Shown here: piece by piece, positions 12,701-25,332 of the stretch
Layout: every line of letters begins with the position of its first letter
How positions within the stretch are numbered: position 1 is the stretch's first letter
Assembly (NCBI RefSeq): GCF_905475345.1
Contig: NC_066587.1
Coordinates: forward strand, 12,069,558-12,133,557
Direction: 5' to 3'
DNA length: 64,000 nucleotides
From: Vespula vulgaris
Taxonomy: Eukaryota > Arthropoda > Insecta > Hymenoptera > Vespidae
The notes under the pieces: model-generated
Told to the model about the DNA's origin: nothing
Databases searched by the model: none
What the model saw: only the letters and a program-made list of their open reading frames with translations
Program-made: the position numbers and the translations under genes

Positions 12701-13191
12701 CTCGAATATTCTTGACTAGTGTCGGAAGATCTTCTTTTCTCTCGTTTATTTTTCGTGCCAGAAGACGATCGTCCATTCTTTTCGTTCGCAAGTGCTCGGA
12801 CCTCCTCGGTGCTTATTCTCTTTTCTCCATCTCCAAAAATATTTCGATGCCTTTCAAGAACTCTTGCCGTTTCATTCAAAGACCAACCACTAGTCGCACC
12901 GATGTCCTTCGTCGTTCGTTTGCTTTTTCTAGACTCCTTGCAATTGCTACGTCTTTTGATTGTATTGGAAAAATTATCGCTCGTTTTCTTACCGACGACA
13001 TCGTATTGTTCTCGAAGTGTAAGCAACTTCTCGAAATGACGAGCAGCAAAAACATAAATGTCTTCGGGACGTTGTCGTAAGACCTCTCTCGTTAAACTTT
13101 CCACTACGGCTGCCAAACCCTGAGGTACTCTTGGTGCTAAAAGAAATCCCATTTCATAGGGATCCTTCGAACGTTCTGTCGACGCCGCCAT
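6708..13191 (-). CDS. Giant acidic RIIa-domain and IQ-motif protein (SPA17-like architecture)
   Basis: Three coding exons, 13191-8949, 8868-8774 and 8693-6708, all with GT/AG borders and matching phases, give 2,107 residues. Residues about 15-60 (PQGLAAVVESLTREVLRQRP and onward) form an RIIa dimerization/docking domain, as in PKA regulatory subunits, SPA17, ROPN1 and CABYR, which dock on A-kinase anchoring proteins. An IQ motif, VTKIQAGVRGFLTRK at about 1408-1422, is created by splicing exon 1 to exon 2 inside its glycine codon. Between them lies a very long, probably disordered region rich in Glu, Asp, Lys and Ser. Residues about 1887-2078 are an 11-residue tandem repeat. The RIIa-plus-IQ layout resembles sperm SPA17 but is about 14 times longer. 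The start has a good context (AAAATGG) and lies just before the RIIa domain. A role as a PKA/calmodulin scaffold is inference; it may be a long form of an Igloo-like locus. Confidence 0.85.
6800..7373 (-). repeat. 33-bp coding minisatellite (11-residue acidic repeat)
   Basis: About 17 units with the consensus KDENKxASSDD lie in the last exon of the RIIa-IQ gene. One unit is shortened to eight residues (RNETISND), and the outer units are more diverged than the central ones. Because 33 is a multiple of three, the opposite strand also stays open across the array, which explains two long plus-strand frames here. Confidence 0.95.
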
Positions 13192-14760
13192 TTTATTGAT
13201 TTTAATATATTTTCTTCGAGAACATTTAGAATCGCTTAATCATTCCTGAAACATTTATTTTATAGTACATAAAATATTGATTATTATATTATAAATTTTG
13301 TTATTCTTCTTTTTCTTTTTTCCTTTTTTTTTCATATCGATTTCCTACCGACGACAACTTTTCGTTCATCGAACGAACGAATTTTTTCAAAAATGCTTAC
13401 TTTGCACGTATTCGACTTGTTCAAGGTCACGTACATGACCCAGAAAACTAGCGCTAACCTTGATTATTCCCGCATACGAGCGAACGCACAGTAGTATACA
13501 TCGACCAGTTAGGTATTTATAGCCTTTGCTCTTTTCTCTCCCTTTCCTACTTGTTTCCTCTGTCTATCTATCCTATAGATACAAATTAGAAATAATTTTT
13601 TTATTCATCGATACGATTTAATTAAACGAAAGAAAAAATTGGCATCGAATCGTTTCGTAAAAGTTTTATCGTTTCGTTCTTTAATAATAATTATTAATTA
13701 AAGATGAAAGATCACGCGAATGTCACAATGTCGATGTATATATATGTGCTATCTGACAAGTATATACCGGCTAATGTATCACCTATACCTGACCTACGGA
13801 ATAATCGATGCGTGTAATTTTAAGAGTAGTTCTTATATATTATAAACGAAATGATAAGAGATTATAATCGTTTTTAATTAAGTACGTATTTGAAAATGTA
13901 TGAACATTTCTATGTTAATCGTAATTTAAATTTTTAATAACGAGAAAGTACGACGCGTTATTTTATCGTTAAATAAATAAAAAATGAAATATTTTTTGCG
14001 AAAAAAATAAAAAAAGAAAAAGAAATCTGAAACTCTATCGATATAATCGTTTCATGAAAAAAGTAAAGAATCTGATGATCCCATCATTGGAATGTTTCGT
14101 CTTATTTGAAAAATCTCATAAATTTGTCTGTGATTATCTCAGAACTTTCTATAAACATATATGGTAAAACTAACAATTTCTATGTCTAACCGATTGTTAG
14201 TGTAAATTCTCTAGAAATTGTCTAATATTAAAATACGAATGTACCTGTTGGAATTTTTAAAAGGACAGCGTTGATTATTGAAAGATAAGTTTGCGATATT
14301 TGATGGTCTTCAAAAGTCGGAAGCGTGTAGAAGAAATAACAACGTCGTCGAACCAAGAGTTAACCTGCTCGACTGAGAGCGGTCCTTCCACCGTTGGCCG
14401 ATTTCACCTGTGCCGCAGGAACGATCGATGTTTTTCCATCGATTAGTCAGAAACTACTTGCTTACGTGACACAACGAAGAACTCGCGAATATCTATATAT
14501 TTACGATTTGTCATGCGTAGACTTTTTAAGATTGCTCGGACAATGCATATAATCAATAAATTCTAAGGAAATATTTATAATTTGGTATTATGTAACAGTG
14601 GAAGAATACATATAACGAAGGAATTATATTTTTATGAAGTTTCTTTAAGTATAAATGAGTAATCTTGTAGTCGACACGTTTGATAAAAATTTTTTTTCAT
14701 AATTAAATATTTACAATAAATATAATAAAAAATATATACATTAATCAATTGTTCATATAT
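13192..14760. other. Upstream region of the RIIa-IQ gene and downstream region of DPH5
   Basis: AT-rich non-coding DNA. It holds two nuclear-receptor-like sites near 13421 and 13455 and the DPH5 poly(A) signal at its far end. I see no other gene. Confidence 0.6.
13421..13463. promoter_or_regulatory. Pair of FTZ-F1/ERR-type half-sites
   Basis: TCAAGGTCA at 13421-13429 is a perfect extended half-site for FTZ-F1/Hr39/ERR-type nuclear receptors. A second copy in the opposite orientation (TAACCTTGA, 13455-13463) lies about 25 bp away. They are 230-270 bp upstream of the start codon of the RIIa-IQ gene. Function is inferred. Confidence 0.4.
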
Positions 14761-14761
14761 T

Positions 14762-14767
14762 TTTAAT
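14762..14767 (-). promoter_or_regulatory. Poly(A) signal ATTAAA of DPH5
   Basis: ATTAAA on the minus strand begins about 8 bases after the DPH5 stop codon, implying a very short 3' untranslated region. Alternative signals lie further downstream. Confidence 0.4.
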
Positions 14768-14774
14768 ATTGTAA

Positions 14775-15915
14775 TTATTGAGCTACCGATTCGTCAAATT
14801 TTGTTTTATCAATAGCATATTGTCGTAAGAAACTAGTTTCAAGAGGATGTAGTTTCTCAGCTGGAATGATTAAAGAATGAAGAGGTTTTCCAAGATCAAT
14901 TTCTTTCATTTCTTGCAACGAACAGGCAATTATATTCTGATCCTCCGATCCTATTCTAGCTAATCCCACCACTAGATTATGTTCTGTGAAAGCTGTAACG
15001 TATAAATGTTTTATGATATATATTGCAGGGCATGATATAAAATATTAACAATATAATTAATATTTATAATAATATCTACAAACCTAAGCTTTCATTGCCA
15101 TCTTTTCTCTTTTTTTCTAATATGGAAGATAATTGATTGGATGCTTCAGCTACGCTCATATATTTTGGTGGCATATAAACTTTTTTCTTGCTTAAAATGC
15201 TTTCCAATGTAGGCTCTTTTACTTTGATATCCAGTAAGCACAAAGTATGTAAGCCTCTTTCTCTGTTAGAAGCAATTTTATCATAGAAACTATCAGGTTG
15301 CCAAGTTTCTGTCCAATATGGAATAGATACGGTTTCTCCAAAAGAATACAATTGTAAACCGCAACAACCTATAGCGCTTAAGATGGATGCATTATGGATT
15401 ACTTTTACCTAAAATTGATTGTTTCAATTATTATATATATCTTTCTTATTACAAGTATTTAAAAAAGCAAGAGTTTATATACCTTAGCACCTTTCTCTTG
15501 TGCTCGTAATACTAAATCTGTATGCGTGGTTGCACCAAATGGATCTCCAACAACCAAAAATGCTATGTCTTCGTTCTCTACGTTCGACAGTATTAAATCT
15601 GCATCACTTTCTACTAAGTCACGGTCTGCGATGATCAAAGAACAACCATAAAAATCTTCCTATTAAATTTAAGTAAGATAATGATTTTTTCATAGTCAAT
15701 CATTTTTATAACATATATGATAAAGTATTTATAATCTTTATATCTATTCGTCCATTTTATGTTAGTATTATTATACATACCAAGATTTTTTGATCTACAG
15801 AAAGAATTGACGTATAAGATTCCAAATACACACGACTACATTTTTTTATTATTTCAAGACCCTTAACAGTAATATCTTTTGCGTCGCCGAGTCCTAAGCC
15901 GATCATGTACAACAT
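14775..15915 (-). CDS. DPH5: Diphthine methyl ester synthase
   Basis: Four exons, 15915-15781, 15659-15483, 15408-15084 and 14992-14775, all with GT/AG borders and matching phases, give 284 residues, close to the 285 of human DPH5. The enzyme uses S-adenosylmethionine to methylate a modified histidine of elongation factor eEF2 during diphthamide synthesis in the cytosol. Visible family signatures are MLYMIGLGLGDAKDIT at the N-terminus, ADRDLVE near residue 56, FLVVGDPFGATTHTDL near 79-94 (SAM-binding fold), VIHNASILSAIGCCGLQLY near 107-125, HTLCLLDIKVKE, and VVGLARIGSEDQ in the last exon. The start codon is the first in frame and sits directly before the conserved N-terminus. The gene is divergent from EMRE with 374 bp between start codons. 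It looks intact. Confidence 0.97.
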
Positions 15916-16289
15916 TGTTAATTATTTATTTTTTGTTAATTAAATTTTATATTTCTTCAAATATAAAACCATGTATTTTATTCACGTGTTGTATATGTTA
16001 TCTTATACAAAGAAATGAAAAAAAACATGATTGGATACCACTGCGCCATCTGCTGTTATAAGTACAAAATTAAAATCGTAGGTAACTGTAAAATTGAAGC
16101 TAGTCTAACGATAGCAGCCATATCGAATTAAATTCAACGAATTTTTAGTGCTCGTTTCAACTATTATGTGCTTTATTTCTATTGCATCGATTATTAAATA
16201 TTTATATTGATTGATCAAAATACTTAAAACTAATTTGATTTATATTTTAACGCTAAAGTCTTTTTACATCTACGATTACTCTAATCAAA
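15916..16289. promoter_or_regulatory. Divergent promoter between DPH5 and EMRE
   Basis: Only 374 bp separate the two start codons, and both genes read outward, so this interval must hold both promoters and both 5' untranslated regions. It is AT-rich and I see no TATA box that clearly serves either side. Confidence 0.6.
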
Positions 16290-16562
16290 ATGATTTTACA
16301 ACGGTTAACCTCTGCATTGACGAAAGTACGCATTTTGAACGGATTTATGGGTGAAAATAAAACAAATGTACGTTCGAAAATCACTACACCATCAGGTGCT
16401 ATTCTTCCTGAGCCAAAACGAACCCCATTTGGTTTCGTACGAGTAATATGCGGAGTAGTATTAGGCTTGCTTGTAGGTGCTACTATTAGTAAGAATATGG
16501 CCAATTTTCTCGAAGAAAATGATCTCTTCGTCCCATCAGACGATGACGACGACGATGATTAA
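16290..16562 (+). CDS. EMRE: Essential MCU regulator, mitochondrial
   Basis: A 90-residue single-exon protein. EMRE (SMDT1) is a small inner-membrane subunit of the mitochondrial calcium uniporter; in animals it is needed for channel opening and couples the pore to the MICU gatekeepers. Residues 1-30 are basic and free of acidic residues apart from Glu22, as in a mitochondrial targeting peptide. The conserved SGAILPEP motif is at 35-42. One membrane helix spans about 48-66 and contains small residues (GVVLGLLVGA). ISKNMANFLEENDLFVP follows at 66-82, and the tail is seven aspartates, the family's acidic C-terminus that contacts MICU1. Length and every motif fit the family (human protein, 107 residues). 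The start is the only Met before the targeting region. Head-to-head with DPH5, convergent with flightless-I. Confidence 0.96.
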   Translation: MILQRLTSALTKVRILNGFMGENKTNVRSKITTPSGAILPEPKRTPFGFVRVICGVVLGLLVGATISKNMANFLEENDLFVPSDDDDDDD

Positions 16563-18329
16563 AGTAGATAAATCTGATGTATTAGTTGTTGGCAAGTATC
16601 TAGTCTTTATATCGCTATTATATTTAAGTAGAATTATTTTTACATACTAGTATTAATTTAGCTATAGTTATCTTATAGTTACAAAGTACCTTTAAGTAGT
16701 TTTACAAGAATATTTAGAAACACTTGATTGTTTTTAATAATTATATGATCTTTACATATAACATTTCGCTGCAATAATAGATATAGTAAATTATTTTAAT
16801 TTTTGAAAAGTTGTCTATTATAACAATTATATAAATGTTAATGATAACACTGTAATGTTAATTATGATATTTTGTTGCAGAAAATAATCTCAAGAGAATT
16901 CAAAAAATAATATAATATTGCGTTGGTAAAAAAAGTATTTGCTTTGCCTTGATATAAAACAATATTTATGATTTAAATTAATGAAGTCATAATTATATTC
17001 TGTAATTTAATACAAATATTTATTTATACAAATAATAAAGGTTAGTATAATACAACTTGTACAAAATGCATATACATACATATACATATATATATAATTT
17101 TTTCTGTACGCTTGTAAATAAATTAAGATATTAAATATTCTATCGATCACAACATCATGTTAAAATTCACATCCATGCATTTATTGACTCATGTTAATAC
17201 GCATGATGTCATATATATAATGAATATATCAAATGCCTTTTTATTTCCAGTCTTTGCTTGATATACACAAATCTATGTGAGAATGCAGGAATATTTTGTG
17301 TAATATACAAGAAAATCTATAAATATTAATCACTCTGTGTATACTGTGCTTGGAAGCAGAAGAGATTGATAAATCATTAAATAAGAAAATGATAAAGATT
17401 AAAAGGCTTTAATATAGTTAAATTATAATAAAGATATATCCAGTTTGTATATTTATAATTTTCTTTAGTAAAATATTACTTTCTTTGGTTATTATATATA
17501 TAAAAAAAAGATTTCTAAAATCTACAAAGTAGAAATTATAATATTTTAAAAAATTATTGAAATGTTTAAATTAATATTTTTTGATACTCGTATTTTACAC
17601 AATTTAGTTTACACTTCTAAAATAAATGTATGTTATACTTTGCTGATGTGTGTGTTGTATTTTAGGAATGAAGTCATTTTATAATAGCAATTTTGCGTAG
17701 CTCTGTAAAGTGCCAGCTATGCAAAATAAATATACTGTTGTCAAAATAAAATATGTAGTATCATTTACGCATCTTTTTTTTTTCATATGTATGGAGACAA
17801 AACATATGAATAGAAAAAAACGTACTTCTTTAATTCCAAACGTTTAGTGTATATATGTATGATATGATATCCATTATCCTGACCAATGTTAAATATATTT
17901 TTAATCACAGAATTGACTTTAAGTAGAATGCACGTGTATAGAAGGCTGATCAAGACCACTTTAATCAAAGCAAATAATTGGTATGAAAAATTTTCAAGCA
18001 CACAAAGTGAACTCGATTACGATATTTCGATTACTTTTTCATACATATAATGTTCAATATAATATTAAAATACTGTGAATTTTTTAAATAGATTCATATG
18101 TTATATAGCTTAATATAAAGTGGTATTAAATCACATTAGAATGTACAAAAACAAAATATAACAACAAGTTCACATCATCAATTCTGGCACTTGCATGTTG
18201 CTGATACAATTACTAAATTCAAATGATGAATTTAGTTGAAGTTGTAATATAATAAATTAAGAATATAACATTGCACTCATCTTTTAAGCTAAAAATAATA
18301 GCAATACCTGCCTTTCTTCTATGTAGATT
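16563..18329. other. Converging 3' ends of EMRE and flightless-I
   Basis: Very AT-rich non-coding DNA between two genes that face each other. It should contain both 3' untranslated regions. AATAAA-like strings near 17034 and 17118 on the plus strand could end EMRE transcripts; ATTAAA strings on the minus strand near 17958 and 17829 could end flightless-I transcripts. No other gene is seen. Confidence 0.6.
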
Positions 18330-21300
18330 TTATTGAGGAGTTCTTTTATGTTGACTCCAGCCATGAAAACATTTAGTGAATCTTCGTGACTCTTTTCCTT
18401 TAGCAGTAAGAAATAATTTACGCGGTTTGTTTGGTTGTTTAACACGCAGATGTTGTATATATACCTAAAACATAAAAATGAATTAATTGTTTGCTTACAG
18501 TAAATTAACAAACTATTTTATTAGAGGTAATTTACCTGAGCTGATTTATATGCAAGCTTGATTTCTACTTCCGAACAGCGAGTCCCTAACCAGAGGAATA
18601 CTTGTTCACCATTATCTAGTATCATTATATCATCATCTGCTAAATCATCCTGAAGACAACAAATATATTATAATTATTTAAAAAATTTTTAATTTCTTAA
18701 AACAAACATAATATATATATATATGGATTTACTTGACAAAAATCAGTGCATTTTTCACTGATAGTAAAATATCCTTTTTCATTAGAGCACCTAAACAGTC
18801 TTGTGTAATTCATATATTCTGCATCAACGTCATATGGTTTCTTTCCACCAAGTGCAACCCAGAAAAAGTTATCTGGCTCTTCGCCTTCATTTAATACTTG
18901 CAAACTAATCCAAGGCTGTTTAAAATCAGAACATGTGACTTAAATTCTCAGATATAAATTATATTACTTGTGAAAATTAAAAACCTACATTGTTAAACAT
19001 TTCTTCAGCAATTTCTTGAATTAAACGTGCTTCGTCGCTGTCTGATTTAGAACCAATCCATGCATAAACTATACCAGTTTCGTCATCATTGTTAAATGGT
19101 ACATTTAGAATGTAACTGAAAAATAAAATTAAAAAATTGTATTAGAAAACCAAGAAATCAAACCTCGCAATTTTATATAAATGTAAAAATTGCAAGATTT
19201 TATTACTTACCAAAATGCAGAGTTTAATAAACTAGAATCTGCAGGTATTTGTATTAATCTAGTACATAATGCACTGCCATTACTTCGTAGATGATAAAAT
19301 TCGACTTTGCTTGTACCAGGAACTTTTGGTTGTTTACGTTTGCCTTGATGAATTATAAATTTCCTTTTGAAATAAGCCATGAATTTTAAATTCTCTTGTT
19401 GTTGATGTGTTCTAACTACTTCTAAATTTTCACCAAACAATGATTTAAATTTCTTTTGTAAACTGAAAATATTTTATTTTTTTTTAAATATATGTTACTT
19501 ATACGTTTTCTTATTATACAGTAAGAAATTTGTTTATACCTAAATGTAAACGTAAGCCAACCCATGTTTCCAGCATCTCTACCTTGCCAAAAATATACAG
19601 TACACTGATAATCATCTTCGTATTGTTCGTCACCGTCTTCATTCTCTGCTACATCTAATGGCTAAATCATAAAATATAAATATAGTTTAAATTATATAAA
19701 TTGTATACTTGTTTATATAATAATGAGTAAAATATATTTATCATAAGAATTTAATTTACCATCCAATAGCGACACAAGAAAACATAACAGTCACCACTAT
19801 AAAAATGACCAAGTTCTTCTTCTGGTAAACGCACAAATTTTCTTCCTTCCAATACTAGTGCTTCCATTCCTTCTAAATCGTCATTCCATTCTGTCATAAG
19901 CTGTTGTGCTTCAGCAGCCGACATTGCAGGTTGTCGTGGCATAAAAAGAGCAGCTAAGTCTGCCTATGTATTTCAAAATAATTTTATACTTCTATATTTT
20001 ACGAGATATTTATAAAAATATATTAACATATATTTACTTTCGTTTCTTGTTGTTTAGCCCATTTGGTAAGATCAGCACCAGTTTTAGCAACTGATTCTGC
20101 AGTTCTAGTAAAATCTACTGCTATGACTTCATCCCAACCAGTAAACTTTGACTTAAAGACCTGATAAATATATAATTATCTTTTGTTTATTACTGATACA
20201 AACAAAGTAATAAAAACATTATAAACATTTATACCTGAGATTCTGTGCCTTCTTGTAATCTTGTTACCATAGCATATTCTGGTCTTTCTATCATATTAAA
20301 TAGTTCTTGAGATAGTTTTACAGCAGCAGCTCTCACTAATCTAGTCGATTTCTTTCCAAACCTTTATTAATTAATTAGTAATTAATTTAAATCAATCAAT
20401 GAGCAGAAGATAACATTTCTGTATATTGGAGACATAATATAAGATTTGTATTATAAAATTAAGATATATATATATACTTACCAAACGTATACATCGAGAT
20501 AACAATCTAAGATATAAACATTGCGATTATTTAAAAGATTGTTCATCAATTTTCCATGAGGTACTTCAACTTGTGGTAATTCCAAATATCCCATACCAAG
20601 TTGAACTTGATAAAGACGAGGTGTTACTGGTATAAAGTCTGGATCCACATGTTCCTGATACAATAAGAAAAGTATTAACATCTTTTCCTAATTATTACAT
20701 TTTAATCATTATGGTTTACTATAGTATATGGGAATAAAAATTACAATTATCGTTTTAGTCTCTGAAGTATCCTCTAAGCCTAGATTTAACAAGAAATCCT
20801 CTGATTCCAAGTTCATAACTTCTGTTATTATTTCAGCTTTGTTTTTTCTTTCATTTTTGTTGATCTTCTCAGCCATTAGTCTAGCTTTGGATTTTAAAGT
20901 ACTTTTCGCTTTTTTTCCATACCACATAAATATTTTATTTCCTGTGTCCAGCACAAAAACATAACAAGGATCTAAAGATTCGAAACAAACTGGTACTGGT
21001 TCCAAATGAATAGAGGCTCCAGCTGCATGTACTCGATATAAACGTGTTACTGCAGGCTATAAAAGAATGTAATGTTTATTAATAACTTTATTATAAGAGA
21101 AATTTTAGATAATATTTTTATTAATAATAATATCTACGTACAGTATCTTCTACTGTATAAAAACCAGAAGAAGTACGGCCACCTTCAATATACGTTATTT
21201 CAGAATCAAAAAGTATAAGAAACTCGTCCGATTCATCTCCTTGTTCCTCCCTTATGGTACGACACTGTGCTCCAAGATAATTACGTAAATTTACAGCATG

Positions 21301-24166
21301 AATTGCAGCACAGGCCCTTTTGTCCAACTATTCAAAACGAATGGAAATCAACATATAAAAATTGCTTTAAGAACACATTGATACAATTAAAATAAAATTC
21401 TCAATAATATGTAAAATCGAAATTTTATAAAACAAATATTATATATGCATACCGTTGCTTTTTCTCCTATCCAGAAATATATTGCCCAATTCAATGATCC
21501 ACTTTCATCGATACTCGTTTTTAATACAATGTAACAATCACCTTCATAGAATTTACCATGTGCTACTTCCTCTATTTCATTAGGTAAAAAGTTTTCAATT
21601 TCCCATATTGATAAACCTGGTATTTGTCCTGCATCTTCATCAAAAAATTCTGAATAATCCAAAGGTGGCTTTTCAAGAGTTTCATCCCATCTCTTAGGTC
21701 TGAAAATACAATTTTAATAAAATTTTATTAATTTTTTTAAGACTAATTTAATCATTTACTCACTTTAGTGACTCAGCTTTAGTATCATCACATTCTTTAT
21801 CTTTGTTTTTTTCTTTTGCAATGTCTTTCATACCCTGTAAAGTAAATTATAGATATATTTTCGGAAAAAATTAAGATGTAATTAACAATATACGTGTGTG
21901 CATTTTATTATATTATATAATACCTTTAGTATTTTAGCTTGATCCTGATCTGCTTCTTCTTGATCACGTCTTCTTCTTAATCTCATTTTACGAGCGATTG
22001 GGTCTTTACTGCTATCTGTATTATCAAATTAATTAGCAAAATAATGAAATGTTTTTTAAATAATATACATATATAAATAATATATACGTATATATTAAAG
22101 AAAAAAGCATTGCATATACGTACTAGCTGTTTGTACCGGTACAGGTACATTGGCACCAGCAAGTCTTAATTGGTGTTGTAAAGAAAAATCAATATTATAA
22201 AATTCAATGCCTGATCCTCTTTGTACTTCTGTTGGTTTTGGTGGCATTACTAAATTTGGATTATCTCTTAGATCCAGTTGTTCCAAATCAGTAAGAAGAT
22301 GAATTGCATCTGGTACAGTAATTAATCGATTTGACGTTAATATTAGTTTCTTTAATGAGCCACACCTACAACAAGAATGATGCTATATTATTTTGCTTTT
22401 TTACAATAACATATTAGTTGCACAATTACTTATATCGTTATATACCTGCACAATCCTTCAGGTATCATTTCTAAATGATTATTAGCAGCTGAAAATACTT
22501 GGAGAGATGATAGTTTACCAATTCCAGAAGGAATTCCTTCAAAATCTATTTCATTATCGTTTAGATATAATCTTCTTAAAGTAGAAACTTTGCAAATGGA
22601 AGCAGGTATGGCAGTTAGTTTATTTCTACATATATTTAATATTTCTAATTTCGTCCATAATTCTGTAAATAAAAATAATTATCTCTAAAACTACAAAATA
22701 TATAAATCATTATAATATATACCATATTCAATTAAAATAAATAATTAATGTGAAATCCATACACATAAATATATTTACCAATAGCTGTTGATAATTCTGT
22801 TATTTGATTATCATTCAAATTTAATCTACGTAAATTTGAAAGCGAATATAAGGCATCAGGCACTCTTGGTAAACTATTTTGTGATAAATCTAACTCCTGT
22901 AAATTCGTAAGAGTCTCAAGACTTGATGGAATATTATTTAATGTGCGTTGAGTATCACGCATTTGTAATGTAGTTAAATTCATTAACGATGGAAGTTGTC
23001 TAAATTAAACAAAGAAATCATTTTACATATATCATTAAAGATTGTGATATACGATTAAAAAATCTTACCTACCTTAACTGAAAATGGCCTAAAGGATTAT
23101 GATTTAGGTTTAGTGTCTGTAAATTTGCCAAACGTCGGGTTTGTGGTGGTAACGTCTCTAACTGATTGTTACTGAGATCCAAAAATAATAGGTCTGTTAA
23201 GTGAATAAAAAGCGTATTCGGAATTGTTTCAATACTACAAATAGAAAATTGTACATTAAGCATAGTTGATGTATAAATTGCATACGTTATTGTAATATTT
23301 AAGTAATATTAAAACCATACTGATTATAACTCAGATTTAGATTGAGTAAAGAACGTGCTCTTTCTAGGCCTTCAGGTACTTCTTTTAAATTATTATGGCT
23401 TAGATCTAATGTTGTCAGTTCCTCTAAATGAAATAATTCTGCTGGTATACCACTTGACTTGATATTATTATGTCGAATGTTTAATGTTCTAAGACATCCC
23501 AGTTCTGTTAATTCTCCATATAAACGTTCCAATTTATTTTTAACAAGTGAGAGATGTTCCTATATTCAAAAATATCATAAATCTAAATATCATCACACTG
23601 CTATATCACAATTATATATATAAATATTATTTAATCATTATTATTATTATTTTTGATTAATGATTCAATATAATAGATTTTTGTAATTAAATTATCTTCC
23701 AATTAATATTTCAAACATATTTAAGGAATTATATTTGTTGGAACAAAAGAAAATAATAATGAATTCAAACATATCATGCTTTTATTTTCATTATCTTAAG
23801 TAAAAATCATTTACCAGTTTTAGTAATTTACCCATTTCTTCAGGAATTTCTGTTAAATTTGTTTTATCTAATTTTAACCATTGTATTCCTGTCATCAGAC
23901 GTACTGATTCAGGAAATCTACCATCCTGAAAATAAACAATTACTTTAGTATAGCATAAGTGAAACTAAAATCATATATTTATTAAGTGGTATTTATATAC
24001 TTTTCACATACTCTGTTTATATGTTTTGTGCATAAAATTATTATTTTTTCCTTTTTATTATATCTAATTCTCAAGATATTAAAAGCTAAATATATTTACT
24101 TACTCCAAAATCATTACAGCTAAAATCTACTCCCCGAACAAAAGGTAAAACTCCTGTATTTGCCAT
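18330..24166 (-). CDS. fliI: Flightless-I, leucine-rich repeat and gelsolin-repeat actin regulator
   Basis: Twenty-two coding exons join in frame into 1,240 residues (family about 1,250-1,270): 24166-24104, 23925-23815, 23559-23321, 23234-23073, 22999-22779, 22662-22446, 22365-22124, 22015-21924, 21834-21764, 21699-21453, 21327-21142, 21056-20745, 20654-20482, 20361-20235, 20160-20038, 19963-19760, 19661-19540, 19462-19211, 19115-18989, 18915-18733, 18649-18536, 18464-18330. Exons 1-7 (to residue 418) hold leucine-rich repeats, for example LTTLDLSHNNLKEVPEGL. Exons 8-9 are a basic then acidic linker (MRLRRRRD). Exons 10-22 hold gelsolin-like repeats, for example HGKFYEGDCYIVLKT and KACAAIHAVNLRNYLGAQ-type segments. 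The protein binds and severs or caps actin, and its LRRs bind signalling and nuclear-receptor partners; fly mutants have disorganised flight muscle. The start MANTGVLPFVRGVD matches the family. No break or missing repeat is seen. Divergent from TTLL12. Confidence 0.98.
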
Positions 24167-25332
24167 GGTTTTCAGAGTACAATTCTTTTTGCTATATATA
24201 CACACATATATATAGCAAAAATATATTATCTAAACTATTAGTATATAATAATGCTGCATGTCACTGAAAACCACTTTATTATCGTATTACACTGAGGTTA
24301 TATTCGGTAGAATTTATGGATACAATAAATGACATTTAATTATTTCTGAAGTATTGTATAAAACAGCTAATGTATGAAAATTCATATATAAATGTTTATA
24401 TTATTTTGCTTGACATATACTTCAACGAGTATACTTAATTAAAATAATAAGCATAGATTAAACCTAGGTTATAAACCACAAATTGCAGATTTACACCGGA
24501 CACAATAAAGCAGAATAAGCGCATATATACATATGTCCTAGATCATATATAAGGGTATGAACTAATATAGGTGACTGTGAACAGTGATGAACAGTACAAT
24601 GATCACGTAATAGTGAACTTTTTAAAGTCATGTTTACAAGTATCGTTTTTATTGTTGTGCATCTTTTAGGGGATATTCGCTATATGCAAAAATTTCCCTA
24701 ACTGTGCATTATTAAGATTTGTTTGAGAATTATATCTAAGTATGGTAATGATTAAGAGATCGTGCTTTAAAATATAAAACAACGATTAAATATTCGAAAC
24801 TTGTATATATCATTGTATTTGTATTTTGAATATTTGAGAGAAAGGCGCGATTGTGCGACATCTAGCGATTTATTGGGTAAAATGATTGATAGTCATATCA
24901 TTTAGTTTGCTCTAGGGAAAATATTTTTCTTTATGTTTTTAGTCATATAAAAGATGTCTCAATCTTATAACGTGATTCGTCCTTCTTTCTTATTTTATTC
25001 CTAGTTTGATTTTATAGAATAATATATGAAGTCTAAAATCTATTCAGTAGGTTGATAGGTACCGTATTGATTTGAGGTTGTAGTGGTTAGGTGAATAAAA
25101 AACGATGTCTATTTGAACTTTCTTTTCAGATTCTTCAATAATAATTTTGATAATATCAACTTATGAAATATATAAGTAATGCATAGTTCTCAAGCTAATA
25201 TGATTTATCTCAACTTTTTCTTATCATTTTCTGTAATCTAAGTTTGATAATCTCGCAATTTTATTTTGTTAATATCTTAAGCAAAAGTATGATTTATTAT
25301 TTATAATATTGTTTTTTTTATTTTTTTATAGA
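24167..25332. promoter_or_regulatory. Divergent upstream region of flightless-I and TTLL12
   Basis: Both genes read outward from this 1.2-kb AT-rich interval. A pyrimidine-rich tract ending in AG at 25330-25331, one base before the TTLL12 start codon, shows that TTLL12 has a 5'-UTR intron whose first exon lies inside this region. A possible donor (TTAG before GTGAAT) is near 25090. Confidence 0.55.
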
